From Draconibacterium orientale (GTDB lineage: Bacteria; Bacteroidota; Bacteroidia; Bacteroidales; UBA1556), in assembly GCA_020718275.1 (NCBI GenBank), contig DYSI01000023.1, positions 1 to 33,698 of the forward strand: a DNA stretch of 33,698 nt, given 5' to 3'. Made by a program: the position numbers and the translations under genes. Each line of letters begins with the position of its first letter. The first letter of the stretch is position 1. The notes beneath the pieces were generated by a model that saw only the letters and a program-made list of their open reading frames with translations, was not told the DNA's origin and did no database searches. Positions 24,614-33,698 of this stretch are shown here, piece by piece.

Positions 24614-27600
24614 CTAGAGTGTTCGTTTAACTTCTTTTTGGTCGTAGCCTTCGATGATGTCGCCTACTTCGATATTGTTGTAATTATCGATATTTAAACC
24701 ACATTCAAATCCTTTGCTGACTTCTTTAGCATCGTCTTTGAAACGCTTAAGTGAACCTAAAATACCAGAGTAAATTACAATTCCATCACGGATAATTCGA
24801 ATTTTCGAATTCCGCTGAATTTTACCATCCAGCACATAGCAACCAGCCACCGTACCTACCTTGGTAATTTTGAACACTTCGCGCACTTCTACGCTACATA
24901 ATATTTCTTCAACCAAATCAGGTGATAACATACCTTCCATGGCCGCTTTTACTTCGTCAATTACATTGTAGATAATCGAGTAGATGCGGATATCAATTTG
25001 CTCTTTTTCAGCAAGTTGACGTGCCGAAACGCTTGGTCGTACTTGGAATGCAACAATAATAGCATCCGAAGCGCTAGCTAGAATTACGTCGGCTTCGTTC
25101 ACTTGTCCAACCGATTTATGGATGATATTTACTTGGATTTCAGCAGTACTCAATTTCACTAATGAATCGGCAAGGGCTTCAACGGAGCCGTCAACGTCAC
25201 CTTTGATAATTACGTTAAGTTCTTTGAAATCACCAACGGCTAAGCGGCGACCGATTTCATCAAGGGTAATATGTTTTTGAGTACGAACGCCTTGTTCTCT
25301 TTGTAACTGTTCGCGTTTAAGGGCAATATTGCGAGCTTCTTTTTCATCTGCCATCACACGAAACGAATCACCTGCTTGTGGGGCACTATTCAAACCGAGT
25401 AAAAGCACAGGGGTTGCTGGACCTGCCTCTTTCACCACTTTGTTTCGTTCGTTATACATGGCTTTTACCCGACCATAAGTGGTTCCAGCAAGCACTACAT
25501 CACCCACTTTTAGGGTTCCGTTTTGGACTAATATTTTTGAAACATATCCTTTTCCTTTATCAAGGGAAGCTTCCAAGATGGTACCCACCGCAAACCGATT
25601 GGGGTTAGCTTTTAAGTCAAGCATTTCGGCTTCCAGTAAGATTTTTTCCATCAAGGTATCAACCCCCATTCCGTGCTTTGCAGAGATGTCTTGCGACTGA
25701 TATTTTCCTCCCCAATCCTCAACCAAGAGATTCATACTGGCCAAACCTTCTTTTATTTTTTCTGGTTGTGCATTCGGTTTATCTACTTTGTTGATTGCGA
25801 ATATGATAGGTACTCCTGCTGCTTGAGCGTGCGTTATTGCTTCCTTGGTTTGTGGCATGATGGCGTCGTCAGCAGCAATCACAATGACTGCGATATCTGT
25901 AATTTTTGAACCCCTTGCACGCATAGCGGTAAAGGCTTCGTGGCCTGGTGTATCTAGGAAAGTGATTTTTTCTCCAGAAACTAATTCTACTTCATACGCG
26001 CCAATGTGTTGCGTAATACCGCCAGCTTCACCAGCTATAACATTGGTTTTGCGAATATAATCCAAAAGTGAAGTTTTACCATGATCCACATGTCCCATTA
26101 CGGTAACGATTGGATTACGAGGTTTCAAATCTTCTTCTTTGTCTACAATATCTTGTATGGATTCTTCTACTTCCTTGGCGCCTACAAACTCAACCTTGAA
26201 TCCAAATTCACCCGCTACAATACTGATTGTTTCAGCATCTAGACGTTGGTTGATGGATACAAACATGCCTAATGACATACAAACTTTAATAATTTCGTTA
26301 ACAGAGGTGTTCATCATACTCGCTATTTCATTAGCGCTTACAAACTCTGTAACTTTTATAATTTGCTTATTAGCAATAGCTTCTTCCATTTCTCTTTGGG
26401 TGTTCTGAGAAACAGCATCTCTTTTTTGACGGCGATATTTTGCTCCTTTGCTCTTGGTGGTGTCACTCAATCGAGCCAAGGTTTCTTTAATTTGTTTTGA
26501 AATATCTTCTTCGGAAAGTTCGGGTTTTGGCTCGATTTTCTTCTTCAGACGGTTCTTATTGTTATTATTAGCCGTGTTATTAGTATTATGGTGGTTTGGT
26601 CTATTGTCACCTGGTTTTTTGGCGGCATCGGGAGCCACCACATCGGTCTTAATTCTTCTGCGTTTCTTACGGTCGTTTTCTTTGGCTTTTTTCTGTGGCG
26701 AATCAGAGGAGGAACCAACTGGCAACTTCTTCTTTTCGGCACTTTTAGGATCTGGAAGGTCGATTTTTCCAACCACGCGTGGCCCTGATAATTGATCCAC
26801 TTTAGGTTTTATAAAACGGGTATCCGTGGAATCTGTTTTGGCATTGGCACCGCCAGCGGCCGCATTCGGATTATCTTTTCTGAATTCGGGGCGTTGCTGA
26901 TTATGTTGTTGTGGGCGCTGTTGTTGTTGAAATGAAGGCCGACTTTGCTGTTCGGCTTTTCTTTTAGCAAGGGCTACTTCTTTTTTGGCGGCTTCCTCTG
27001 CTTCGCGTTGTTTGCGAGATTTTTTTGGAGGTCTGGTTTTTTGGTTCATGCTATCCAAATCCAACATTCCCAACACTTTTGGGCCTTTCAGACCGACGGC
27101 TTCGGCGCTTTCTTCGGCAGTGAAAGTTCGTCCTTTTTCATGCACTTTTGGCGCAGCAGGAGCTTCTTCTTTATCTTCAGCTTTAGGAGCCACTTCCACT
27201 TTTACTTCATCAATTTGGCTTGTAGTGGATGCTTTAATTGGTTCTTCTGCTTCAATGATAGGAGGAACGTCTACTTTTTCAGCTACATGAGTTTTCACTT
27301 CTTTAGCAACTTGTTCCGTTACCTCTTTGACTTCTGGTTTCTCTATCTTTTCAGGGCTTGGAATCTCAACTTTTTCAATCGTAGGTTTTACTTCTTCAAC
27401 TGGTTTTTCAGTGGCTACAATGAATTCTGGTTTCTCATTCTTTTTTTCTTCGGCCACTTCACTTGCTTTTGGTGGCGCTTGTTTAGCAGGCTCAGCAGCG
27501 ATAGGTTCTACTGTTTTTTGTTCGCTGATTGGAGGTTTGGGAGGCTCAACCGCTTCTTGTTTTGGTGCACGTTTAGATTCAAATTTCGACAAGTCGATTT

Positions 27601-27946
27601 TGTCAACCACTTTAGGTTTAGGTATTTCGGTGGCGATAGTTTTAGGCTGCTCCACGGGTGCAGTAGGCTCTGCTGGGGTATCGTTTTCCTCAGGACCGTC
27701 ATGATCAGTTTTTTTGACTTTGCGACCCCGATATTCTTCCACAAGTTTTTCCTTTTGCTCTTTGACCGACCGATCGACCTTAAAGTTTTGCTCCAATAGA
27801 TTGTACATCTCAGGAGTAATTTTTGCGTTGGGGTTGCTTTCAACCACAAAGCCTTTTTTCTCAAGGAATTCAACCACCGTAGCAGTTCCCAAATTGAATT
27901 CCCCGGCTACTTTTCTCAATCGTTGTACTTGATCAGATGCTGACAT
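24614..27946 (-). CDS. infB: Translation initiation factor IF-2
   Basis: 1110 aa; '[36 protein letters not shown]', '[16 protein letters not shown]', 'NKVDKP'; N-terminal IF2_N motif and charged linker. Confidence 0.97.
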   Translation of the reverse strand: MSASDQVQRLRKVAGEFNLGTATVVEFLEKKGFVVESNPNAKITPEMYNLLEQNFKVDRSVKEQKEKLVEEYRGRKVKKTDHDGPEENDTPAEPTAPVEQPKTIATEIPKPKVVDKIDLSKFESKRAPKQEAVEPPKPPISEQKTVEPIAAEPAKQAPPKASEVAEEKKNEKPEFIVATEKPVEEVKPTIEKVEIPSPEKIEKPEVKEVTEQVAKEVKTHVAEKVDVPPIIEAEEPIKASTTSQIDEVKVEVAPKAEDKEEAPAAPKVHEKGRTFTAEESAEAVGLKGPKVLGMLDLDSMNQKTRPPKKSRKQREAEEAAKKEVALAKRKAEQQSRPSFQQQQRPQQHNQQRPEFRKDNPNAAAGGANAKTDSTDTRFIKPKVDQLSGPRVVGKIDLPDPKSAEKKKLPVGSSSDSPQKKAKENDRKKRRRIKTDVVAPDAAKKPGDNRPNHHNTNNTANNNNKNRLKKKIEPKPELSEEDISKQIKETLARLSDTTKSKGAKYRRQKRDAVSQNTQREMEEAIANKQIIKVTEFVSANEIASMMNTSVNEIIKVCMSLGMFVSINQRLDAETISIVAGEFGFKVEFVGAKEVEESIQDIVDKEEDLKPRNPIVTVMGHVDHGKTSLLDYIRKTNVIAGEAGGITQHIGAYEVELVSGEKITFLDTPGHEAFTAMRARGSKITDIAVIVIAADDAIMPQTKEAITHAQAAGVPIIFAINKVDKPNAQPEKIKEGLASMNLLVEDWGGKYQSQDISAKHGMGVDTLMEKILLEAEMLDLKANPNRFAVGTILEASLDKGKGYVSKILVQNGTLKVGDVVLAGTTYGRVKAMYNERNKVVKEAGPATPVLLLGLNSAPQAGDSFRVMADEKEARNIALKREQLQREQGVRTQKHITLDEIGRRLAVGDFKELNVIIKGDVDGSVEALADSLVKLSTAEIQVNIIHKSVGQVNEADVILASASDAIIVAFQVRPSVSARQLAEKEQIDIRIYSIIYNVIDEVKAAMEGMLSPDLVEEILCSVEVREVFKITKVGTVAGCYVLDGKIQRNSKIRIIRDGIVIYSGILGSLKRFKDDAKEVSKGFECGLNIDNYNNIEVGDIIEGYDQKEVKRTL

Positions 27947-28001
27947 ATTTGAATTTTAATTTTGTGCGATGTTAATGTTAATATGGTACTATGGTATGGT
28001 A

Positions 28002-29237
28002 TTACTCGAATTCTGCACGTAAAATTCTGAGTACTTCTTGAATGGTTTCTTCTTCTAAATCAGTCCGTTTGATAAGTTCCTCTACACTTAATTCCAAAAC
28101 GCTTTTAGCAGTATCGCAGCCAATATTTTTGAACTCTTCGATGATCCAGGCGTCAATTTCGTCTGAGAATTCTTGCAAATCAACGTCTTCAACATCTTCA
28201 TCCGTATCACGGTATACATCAATTTCGTAACCGGTTAATCTGCCGGCGAGTTTGATATTATGACCACCTTTACCAATGGCTAAGGAAACTTGATCTGGTT
28301 TAAGGAAAACGTCGGCTCTTTTCTCTTCTTCGTGAACGGTGATGCTCGAAATTTTGGCAGGGCTTAACGAACGTTGGATATACAAGCTTACGTTGTTGGT
28401 AAAGTTGATTACGTCAATATTTTCGTTTTTCAATTCACGCACAATACCGTGGATCCGTGAACCTTTCATTCCAACGCATGCGCCAACAGGGTCGATACGG
28501 TCATCGTAGGATTCAACCGCAACCTTTGCTCTTTCGCCGGGCTCGCGAACGATATTTTTGATGGTAATTAGGCCATCATATACCTCAGGAACTTCAGCCT
28601 CGAAGAGGCGTTCCAAGAAGATAGGAGAGGTGCGTGATAAAATGATTACTGGATTATTATTTCGCATCTCAACTTTAAGTACGACGGCTCTAATGGTGTC
28701 GCCTTTGCGGAAAAAATCGGAAGGAATTTGTTCGGTTTTTGGAAGGATAAGTTCAATATCTTCATCGTCTAAAATCAGAATTTCTTTCTTCCAGATTTGG
28801 TAAACTTCGCCGGTAACGACATCACCAATACGGTCTTTGTATTTTTTGAATTCGTTATCTCGTTCATACTCTTGTATTTTGGCAGCCAGATTCTGACGAA
28901 TAGTCAATACTTCGCGACGTCCAAAGTCGGCTAATTTGATTTCTTCTGAAACCTCTTCGCCCACTTCAAAATCGGGTTCTATTTTTATGGCGTCAGAATA
29001 AGCTACTTCACGATTTGGATCAGTGACTTCCCCATCTTCAACTACCGTTCTGAAATGCCATATTTCCAAATCCCCTTTATCTACGTTGACAATAATGTCG
29101 AAGTTTTCGTCCGTGCCAAACTTTTTAAGCAAGGTATTCCGAAACACTTCTTCCAAAATCCTCATCATCGTGGGACGGTCAATATTTTTGAATTCTTTAA
29201 ATTCTGCAAAAGATTCAACGAGACTTAAACTATTCAT
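28002..29237 (-). CDS. nusA: Transcription termination/antitermination factor NusA
   Basis: 411 aa; 'GACVGMKGSRIHGIVRELKNENIDVINF' and 'VSLAIGKGGHNIKLAGRLTGYEIDV' KH motifs; located between infB and rimP. Confidence 0.97.
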   Translation of the reverse strand: MNSLSLVESFAEFKEFKNIDRPTMMRILEEVFRNTLLKKFGTDENFDIIVNVDKGDLEIWHFRTVVEDGEVTDPNREVAYSDAIKIEPDFEVGEEVSEEIKLADFGRREVLTIRQNLAAKIQEYERDNEFKKYKDRIGDVVTGEVYQIWKKEILILDDEDIELILPKTEQIPSDFFRKGDTIRAVVLKVEMRNNNPVIILSRTSPIFLERLFEAEVPEVYDGLITIKNIVREPGERAKVAVESYDDRIDPVGACVGMKGSRIHGIVRELKNENIDVINFTNNVSLYIQRSLSPAKISSITVHEEEKRADVFLKPDQVSLAIGKGGHNIKLAGRLTGYEIDVYRDTDEDVEDVDLQEFSDEIDAWIIEEFKNIGCDTAKSVLELSVEELIKRTDLEEETIQEVLRILRAEFE

Positions 29238-29247
29238 TTTGAGTATA

Positions 29248-29703
29248 TTATTTAAAACTGATTACTGATTTAACTTCTTTTATCTGTTCAAAAAGCATTT
29301 CCTTGACCGGATTTACGCCTTCTTTGATTTGCTTTTTGCTGAGTTCGAGCTTTAACTCGATTTTGTTTTCGGAATATGAGCTTAAAATACCTTTAAATTT
29401 TTGTTGGTCGATGTCTTGAACTTCAACCATTTGGTCAATATTTTTAATAAATTGAGCTGGCAAAATCAAGGGACGTCCTAGACCATAGGAGCTAACTTCC
29501 AAACTGAAATCTTCTATTTCACGGTCAAGGTTGTGTTCGACGTTCCTACTGACCGACACACATTGTTCAATAGTGAGTCCGCTAAGGCCATCGAGCACGA
29601 TCTTTATTTTGTTTCCGGGATCAATGTCCACCGAAACGATGAAGATATCGGTATTAACGATTCGTTCTTCAACCAACTGTATTACAACGTTTTTGTCTAT
29701 CAT
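29248..29703 (-). CDS. rimP: Ribosome maturation factor RimP
   Basis: 151 aa; 'IFIVSVDIDPGNKIKIVLDG...LTIEQCVSVSRNVEHNLDREIEDFSLEVSSYGLGRPL' RimP pattern; conserved position upstream of nusA. Confidence 0.95.
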   Translation of the reverse strand: MIDKNVVIQLVEERIVNTDIFIVSVDIDPGNKIKIVLDGLSGLTIEQCVSVSRNVEHNLDREIEDFSLEVSSYGLGRPLILPAQFIKNIDQMVEVQDIDQQKFKGILSSYSENKIELKLELSKKQIKEGVNPVKEMLFEQIKEVKSVISFK

Positions 29704-29719
29704 GATTTAAAAAATCAAT

Positions 29720-29745
29720 ATAAAAAGAGGGGACATTGTCCCCTC
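29720..29745 (-). terminator. Terminator/attenuator hairpin between tRNA-Gln and rimP
   Basis: Minus strand GAGGGGACAATGTCCCCTC followed by TTTTTATATT; ends about 20 nt before the rimP ATG. Confidence 0.75.
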
Positions 29746-29811
29746 AATTATCAAATCTCCTTCTGTTTTTGATGCCGAGACATCAGGATAAGGTTTTCGG
29801 ACTCATCCTTG

Positions 29812-29882
29812 TTGACCCATAAGGATTCGAACCTTAACTGGCAGGACCAAAACCTGTAGTGCTACCGTTACACCATGGGTCA
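29812..29882 (-). tRNA. tRNA-Gln (anticodon TTG)
   Basis: Minus strand TGACCCATGGTGTAACGGTAGCACTACAGGTTTTGGTCCTGCCAGTTAAGGTTCGAATCCTTATGGGTCAA: 7-bp acceptor stem, TTTTGGT anticodon loop, 5-bp T-stem with TTCGAAT loop; CCA not encoded. Confidence 0.92.
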
Positions 29883-29906
29883 ATCTTTTCCCTCAAAATG
29901 GGAACG

Positions 29907-29935
29907 CAAAATTACAATTATTTTTGAAAATCCAA
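29907..29935 (-). promoter_or_regulatory. Bacteroidota-type promoter for tRNA-Gln (and possibly rimP-nusA-infB)
   Basis: Minus strand TTG - 18 nt - TAATTTTG; perfect TAnnTTTG -7 element; predicted TSS ~18 nt before the tRNA 5' end. Confidence 0.7.
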
Positions 29936-30163
29936 ACACATTATCAAAATATACCAAAAAAATACCGCTGGACTTTGTTTTACTCACGATTAGTTATAGA
30001 TATAAACGTGAAAATCAGATTAATACAGCTTAATATTTTACTGATGTTTGAACAATTTTATGGTAAATATCTACTTTGTTTCGTAAATTTTTCGGCGCTA
30101 TTTGGACAAAAATAAGATGCATAAAGTTTATTAAGCAATCAAGCGAAGGCTTAGGATGACTAC

Positions 30164-31714
30164 CTATATAATTTTTTTGGCAATTGATTCTGCAATGCGC
30201 TGTCCATCCATGGCTGCCGAAACAATACCTCCTGCATATCCAGCTCCTTCTCCGGCTGGATATAATCCTGCTATCTGAGGATGCATTAGGCTGATGGGGT
30301 CTCGAGGAATTCTTATAGGACTGGAAGTTCGGGATTCTACACCAATAACGACTGCTTCGTTGGTTAAATAATTGCGCATTTTTTTATCAAAAGCTTTAAA
30401 GCCTTCCTGCAAGCGTGGGCCAATGGATTTGGGAAGCCAAGCGTGCATTGGAGATGAGATGATTCCAGGATGATAGGAAGTATCGGGTAAATCTGCAGAA
30501 ACTTTCCCTCTTACAAAATCTACTAATCTTTGACCTGGTGCAACTTGACCAATGCCGCCATTATTGAAAGCCATTCGCTCCAATTCCTTTTGAAATTGCA
30601 AACCAGCCATCAGCCCATACGACTCATAGGCTTTCAAATCTTCCTGTTTTATTTGTACAACGATTCCTGAATTGGCGTATTTTGAATTGCGCAAAGAAGG
30701 TGACATTCCATTCACCACAGTTTCATCGGGCGATGTGGTGGCGGGCACGATAAAGCCACCCGGGCACATACAGAATGAATAAACGCCTCTGTCGGATACT
30801 TGACTTACTAAACTATAAGCTGCTGCTGGAAGGTATTCGTCGCGCAAAGTGCAGTGATACTGGATGTTATCGATTAGTTGTTGGGGATGCTCCACTCGTA
30901 CACCCATTGCAAATTCTTTGGGTTGTAACAAAACTCCTTGCTGATGTAGCGTATGGTAAATATCTCGTGCTGAATGTCCAGTGGCTAAAATAACGGCTTC
31001 TCCTTCGTATAGGTTTTCGCTTGCCGACACCCCAATTATCTGATTGGCTTTTATCAGCAGCTTATCAACTCTTTGATTGAAATGAAATTCCCCGCCATGA
31101 TTTAAAATCGTTTCGCGAATCTTCTGAATGATACGTGGAAGTTTATTGGTTCCAATATGAGGGTGGGCATCAATGCCAATGTCGGAATCAGCGCCATGAT
31201 AAATTAATAGGTCTAAAATGGCTCGTACATCGCCTCTCTTGTTAGAGCGGGTGTAAAGTTTACCATCGGAAAAAGTGCCTGCACCGCCTTCGCCAAAGGC
31301 ATAATTGCTATCTGGATTGACCAAACTCTCGCGATTGAGTTTAGCAATATCACGTTTGCGATCCGATACTTCTTTTCCGCGCTCTATAATAATGGGCTTG
31401 ATTCCCAATTCGATAAGTCGTAAGGCGGCAAATAAACCAGCTGGCCCGCCACCAACAATAATTACCCGTTTTGCATTTTCTACTTGCCGAAATGAGGGTT
31501 CAAATACTTTAATATCAGGATTTTCTGAAATATAAGCCTTGAGCAAAACATTGATTTTAATTTGCCTATTTCGAGCATCAATCGACTTTCGATGAATTTC
31601 AAAATGGATTAATTCCTTTGAGTCAATTTGGAGGGTTTTCAAAACAGCTATTTTGATAAGTTGCTCATCAGCGGCTTCTTGTGGTGATAATACTAATGTT
31701 ATTTCTTTTTGCAT
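30164..31714 (-). CDS. FAD-dependent dehydrogenase/oxidoreductase (COG2509-like)
   Basis: 516 aa; 'RVIIVGGGPAGLFAALRLIELGIKPIIIERG' Rossmann, 'FGEGGAGTFSDGKLYTR', 'CMCPGGFIVPATT', 'LYPAGEGAGYAGGIVSAAMDG'. Confidence 0.9.
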   Translation of the reverse strand: MQKEITLVLSPQEAADEQLIKIAVLKTLQIDSKELIHFEIHRKSIDARNRQIKINVLLKAYISENPDIKVFEPSFRQVENAKRVIIVGGGPAGLFAALRLIELGIKPIIIERGKEVSDRKRDIAKLNRESLVNPDSNYAFGEGGAGTFSDGKLYTRSNKRGDVRAILDLLIYHGADSDIGIDAHPHIGTNKLPRIIQKIRETILNHGGEFHFNQRVDKLLIKANQIIGVSASENLYEGEAVILATGHSARDIYHTLHQQGVLLQPKEFAMGVRVEHPQQLIDNIQYHCTLRDEYLPAAAYSLVSQVSDRGVYSFCMCPGGFIVPATTSPDETVVNGMSPSLRNSKYANSGIVVQIKQEDLKAYESYGLMAGLQFQKELERMAFNNGGIGQVAPGQRLVDFVRGKVSADLPDTSYHPGIISSPMHAWLPKSIGPRLQEGFKAFDKKMRNYLTNEAVVIGVESRTSSPIRIPRDPISLMHPQIAGLYPAGEGAGYAGGIVSAAMDGQRIAESIAKKII

Positions 31715-31758
31715 GTTTTGTTTTTCCTTCCTTTTTTAGCGTAATTTTTTTGGTCGAT

Positions 31759-33360
31759 TTATTTATTTTTTGAATTAGCCAATTCGTCTGCCATTTTCAC
31801 GGCTTCAAATGCATCGACTACGCCTCCAGTGGCGCAAAGATTTGCAAAGGAGATTTTCTTATTGATAGGCCCTGGTTTTAGAACTTTCTTGTTATTAAAT
31901 TTCTTTGCTGAACTTAGGATAATAGTTCGTATTTCTTGTGCACTGAGGCTTGGATAATATGATTTTATTAGGGCGGCAATTCCACTAACTACTGGGGCAG
32001 CATCGCTGGTACCGCTACTGCTACGATAGTTGTTTTTAGGCGAAGTGGAATAGATATCAACTCCAGGGGCAAAAATATCGACGCTCTTTTTGCCATAATT
32101 GGTGAAAGAAGCGGCTAAATTATCATCTGCTTTGGTGTTAGAAGCTCCCACTTCAATCCAGTTGGACAGTTGAGAATTCTTGGGCACTGGAAAATGGGCG
32201 GTTATGTCATTATCTGATGCACTATTGCCTGCTGCATGAATAATTAACACATCATGTTTAATGGCATACTCAATGGCTTCTTGCACAAATTCAGGATGAT
32301 TGCTATAGGCTTTTCCAAAACTACAATTTATAATTTTGGCGCCATGATTCACGGCGTAACGAATGGCAAGGGCCACATCTTTGTCGTATTCGTCACCACC
32401 TGGCACTACTCTAAGGCTCATAATCTGCACTGAATCAACAATTCCGGCAGTTCCTATTCCATTGTTTCTAATTGCAGCTACTATGCCGCTAACGCCTGTT
32501 CCATGACTAATGCCTGCGGCAGATACATTGGAATTTCCATAGATAGTGTCGTTAATATCATCGGGATTGTCCTTTACAATATCAGGGCGAGGATTATAAT
32601 CGATATTGTATTTTTTGCTCAGTTCTTTTTGAATACCGCTTATGATGTTTTCCATGACGGTGGGCGTCAAATTTAGACTGTCATTTCGCATTAAGAAAGC
32701 TTTCATTTCAATTAGCTTTTCGGTGATTGGCTCGTATTTTTGAAGGATTGCATGGCTTAAACTATCGGTTCCGATGGCTTTGGAAATAATGTTTTCATAT
32801 TCTAGGGTTCGCTTAAGATAGTTTTCTACTGATGCTAAATAGGCGGTGTTTTCATTTATTTTGGTGATTATTTCCTCCTCTGCTTTTTTCCAAAGGTCGT
32901 AATCAAGTTGTTGTGATTTAGGTATTTGGCTTCTTTTCTTCCCCGCAAAGCTTGATTTGTATTGTCGATAAAAGCGCACGGATTCAAGGGTTTCCCCATC
33001 AAGGTTTCTACCTTCGGTGCCGCCAATGAAATTCCATCCATAATAATCATCTACTAATCCATTGTGGTCATCATCTATTTTGTTGTAAGGTATTTCATTT
33101 GGATTACGCCAAAGTCGAGCAAGCAAATCTTCGTGTGCGGTGTCGATACCCGAGTCGATGATCGCTACTATACAAGTCAAAGGTTTTCTATGCGTATTTT
33201 GCAGAAATTGATAGGCTTGCAGGAGGTTTATTCCTTGATATGGGCTTTTTTGCGCTGATTGATGATACCATGGAATACTATCTTTTTGAATGCTTTGACT
33301 AAATCCATCGAGTTTTAAAAGAATGACAATTGCGAGTAAGATTCTAATATTTAGTAACAT
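31759..33360 (-). CDS. Secreted S8 (subtilisin-like) serine peptidase
   Basis: 533 aa; signal peptide; 'VAIIDSGIDTAHEDL' (Asp), 'SHGTGVSGIVAAI' (His), 'IHAAGNSASDND' (oxyanion Asn), 'SSGTSDAAPVVSGIAALI' (Ser). Confidence 0.95.
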   Translation of the reverse strand: MLLNIRILLAIVILLKLDGFSQSIQKDSIPWYHQSAQKSPYQGINLLQAYQFLQNTHRKPLTCIVAIIDSGIDTAHEDLLARLWRNPNEIPYNKIDDDHNGLVDDYYGWNFIGGTEGRNLDGETLESVRFYRQYKSSFAGKKRSQIPKSQQLDYDLWKKAEEEIITKINENTAYLASVENYLKRTLEYENIISKAIGTDSLSHAILQKYEPITEKLIEMKAFLMRNDSLNLTPTVMENIISGIQKELSKKYNIDYNPRPDIVKDNPDDINDTIYGNSNVSAAGISHGTGVSGIVAAIRNNGIGTAGIVDSVQIMSLRVVPGGDEYDKDVALAIRYAVNHGAKIINCSFGKAYSNHPEFVQEAIEYAIKHDVLIIHAAGNSASDNDITAHFPVPKNSQLSNWIEVGASNTKADDNLAASFTNYGKKSVDIFAPGVDIYSTSPKNNYRSSSGTSDAAPVVSGIAALIKSYYPSLSAQEIRTIILSSAKKFNNKKVLKPGPINKKISFANLCATGGVVDAFEAVKMADELANSKNK

Positions 33361-33665
33361 AGATGATATTTTTTGGTTTTATCATTGGTTTTAGTTGTTG
33401 TAACGAAAGTATAAAAAAGGCCTAAGGAAAATGCTTAATCTAAAATACAGGTAAATTACCTAGATGAATCGGGTATTAGTCGATATTTATAAGGGTGCTT
33501 TTGGGAGTATTTTTGGATTTGATTCTGATATGTTCATTTCATGTTGTTCCTTTAAGTGCTTAAATCTCGCCTAAAAATATTATCGCATTATGGTTTGTTC
33601 ATAAATCTTACCCTTGATAAAATGTTTGTCAGTCACACATATCAGATCACTAATTAATAATCATG

Positions 33666-33696
33666 AAAAACCCCAAAACTAATTGGGGTTTTTTTA
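33666..33696. terminator. Rho-independent terminator-like hairpin at window edge
   Basis: AAAAACCCCAA-AACTAA-TTGGGGTTTTT plus extra T's; 11-bp stem with A/T tracts on both sides, so possibly bidirectional. Confidence 0.75.
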
Positions 33697-33698
33697 TG

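Noticed and set aside
26945-27799. 284-aa plus-strand ORF opposite infB
   Set aside because: Phe/Trp/Ser-rich translation typical of the complement of an E/K/P-rich linker; infB on the other strand is clear.
29769-29784. TGATG...CATCA small hairpin between tRNA-Gln and rimP
   Set aside because: Only 5-bp stem; not distinguishable from chance, unlike the adjacent GC-rich hairpin.

Overview
A window from a Bacteroidota-type chromosome, judged by the T9SS sorting domain, TAnnTTTG promoters, DUF5686 and S46 families, and the rimP-nusA-infB cluster. The left third is one giant secreted gene (431..12163, 3910 aa). It has a signal peptide, MAM-like, lamin-tail-like, discoidin-like and CARDB-like domains, four parallel-beta-helix (choice-of-anchor-Q-like) modules arranged A-B-A'-B', and a C-terminal T9SS type A sorting domain. 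The rest is mostly housekeeping: ilvE; a LysE-MazG-DUF5686 cluster; a disordered Bacteroidota-type hypothetical; tdk; recQ; an S46 dipeptidyl-peptidase; mannose-1-P guanylyltransferase; infB-nusA-rimP preceded by tRNA-Gln; a COG2509-like FAD protein; and an S8 peptidase. The most notable observations are the internal ~4.4 kb super-repeat of the giant protein with its Tyr-ladder/YYCD motif, and a tRNA-Gln/terminator-like hairpin/rimP-nusA-infB layout that resembles the E. coli metY-nusA operon. No CRISPR array, transposon, prophage or recognisable defence system was seen. All assignments are by eye, with no database searches.
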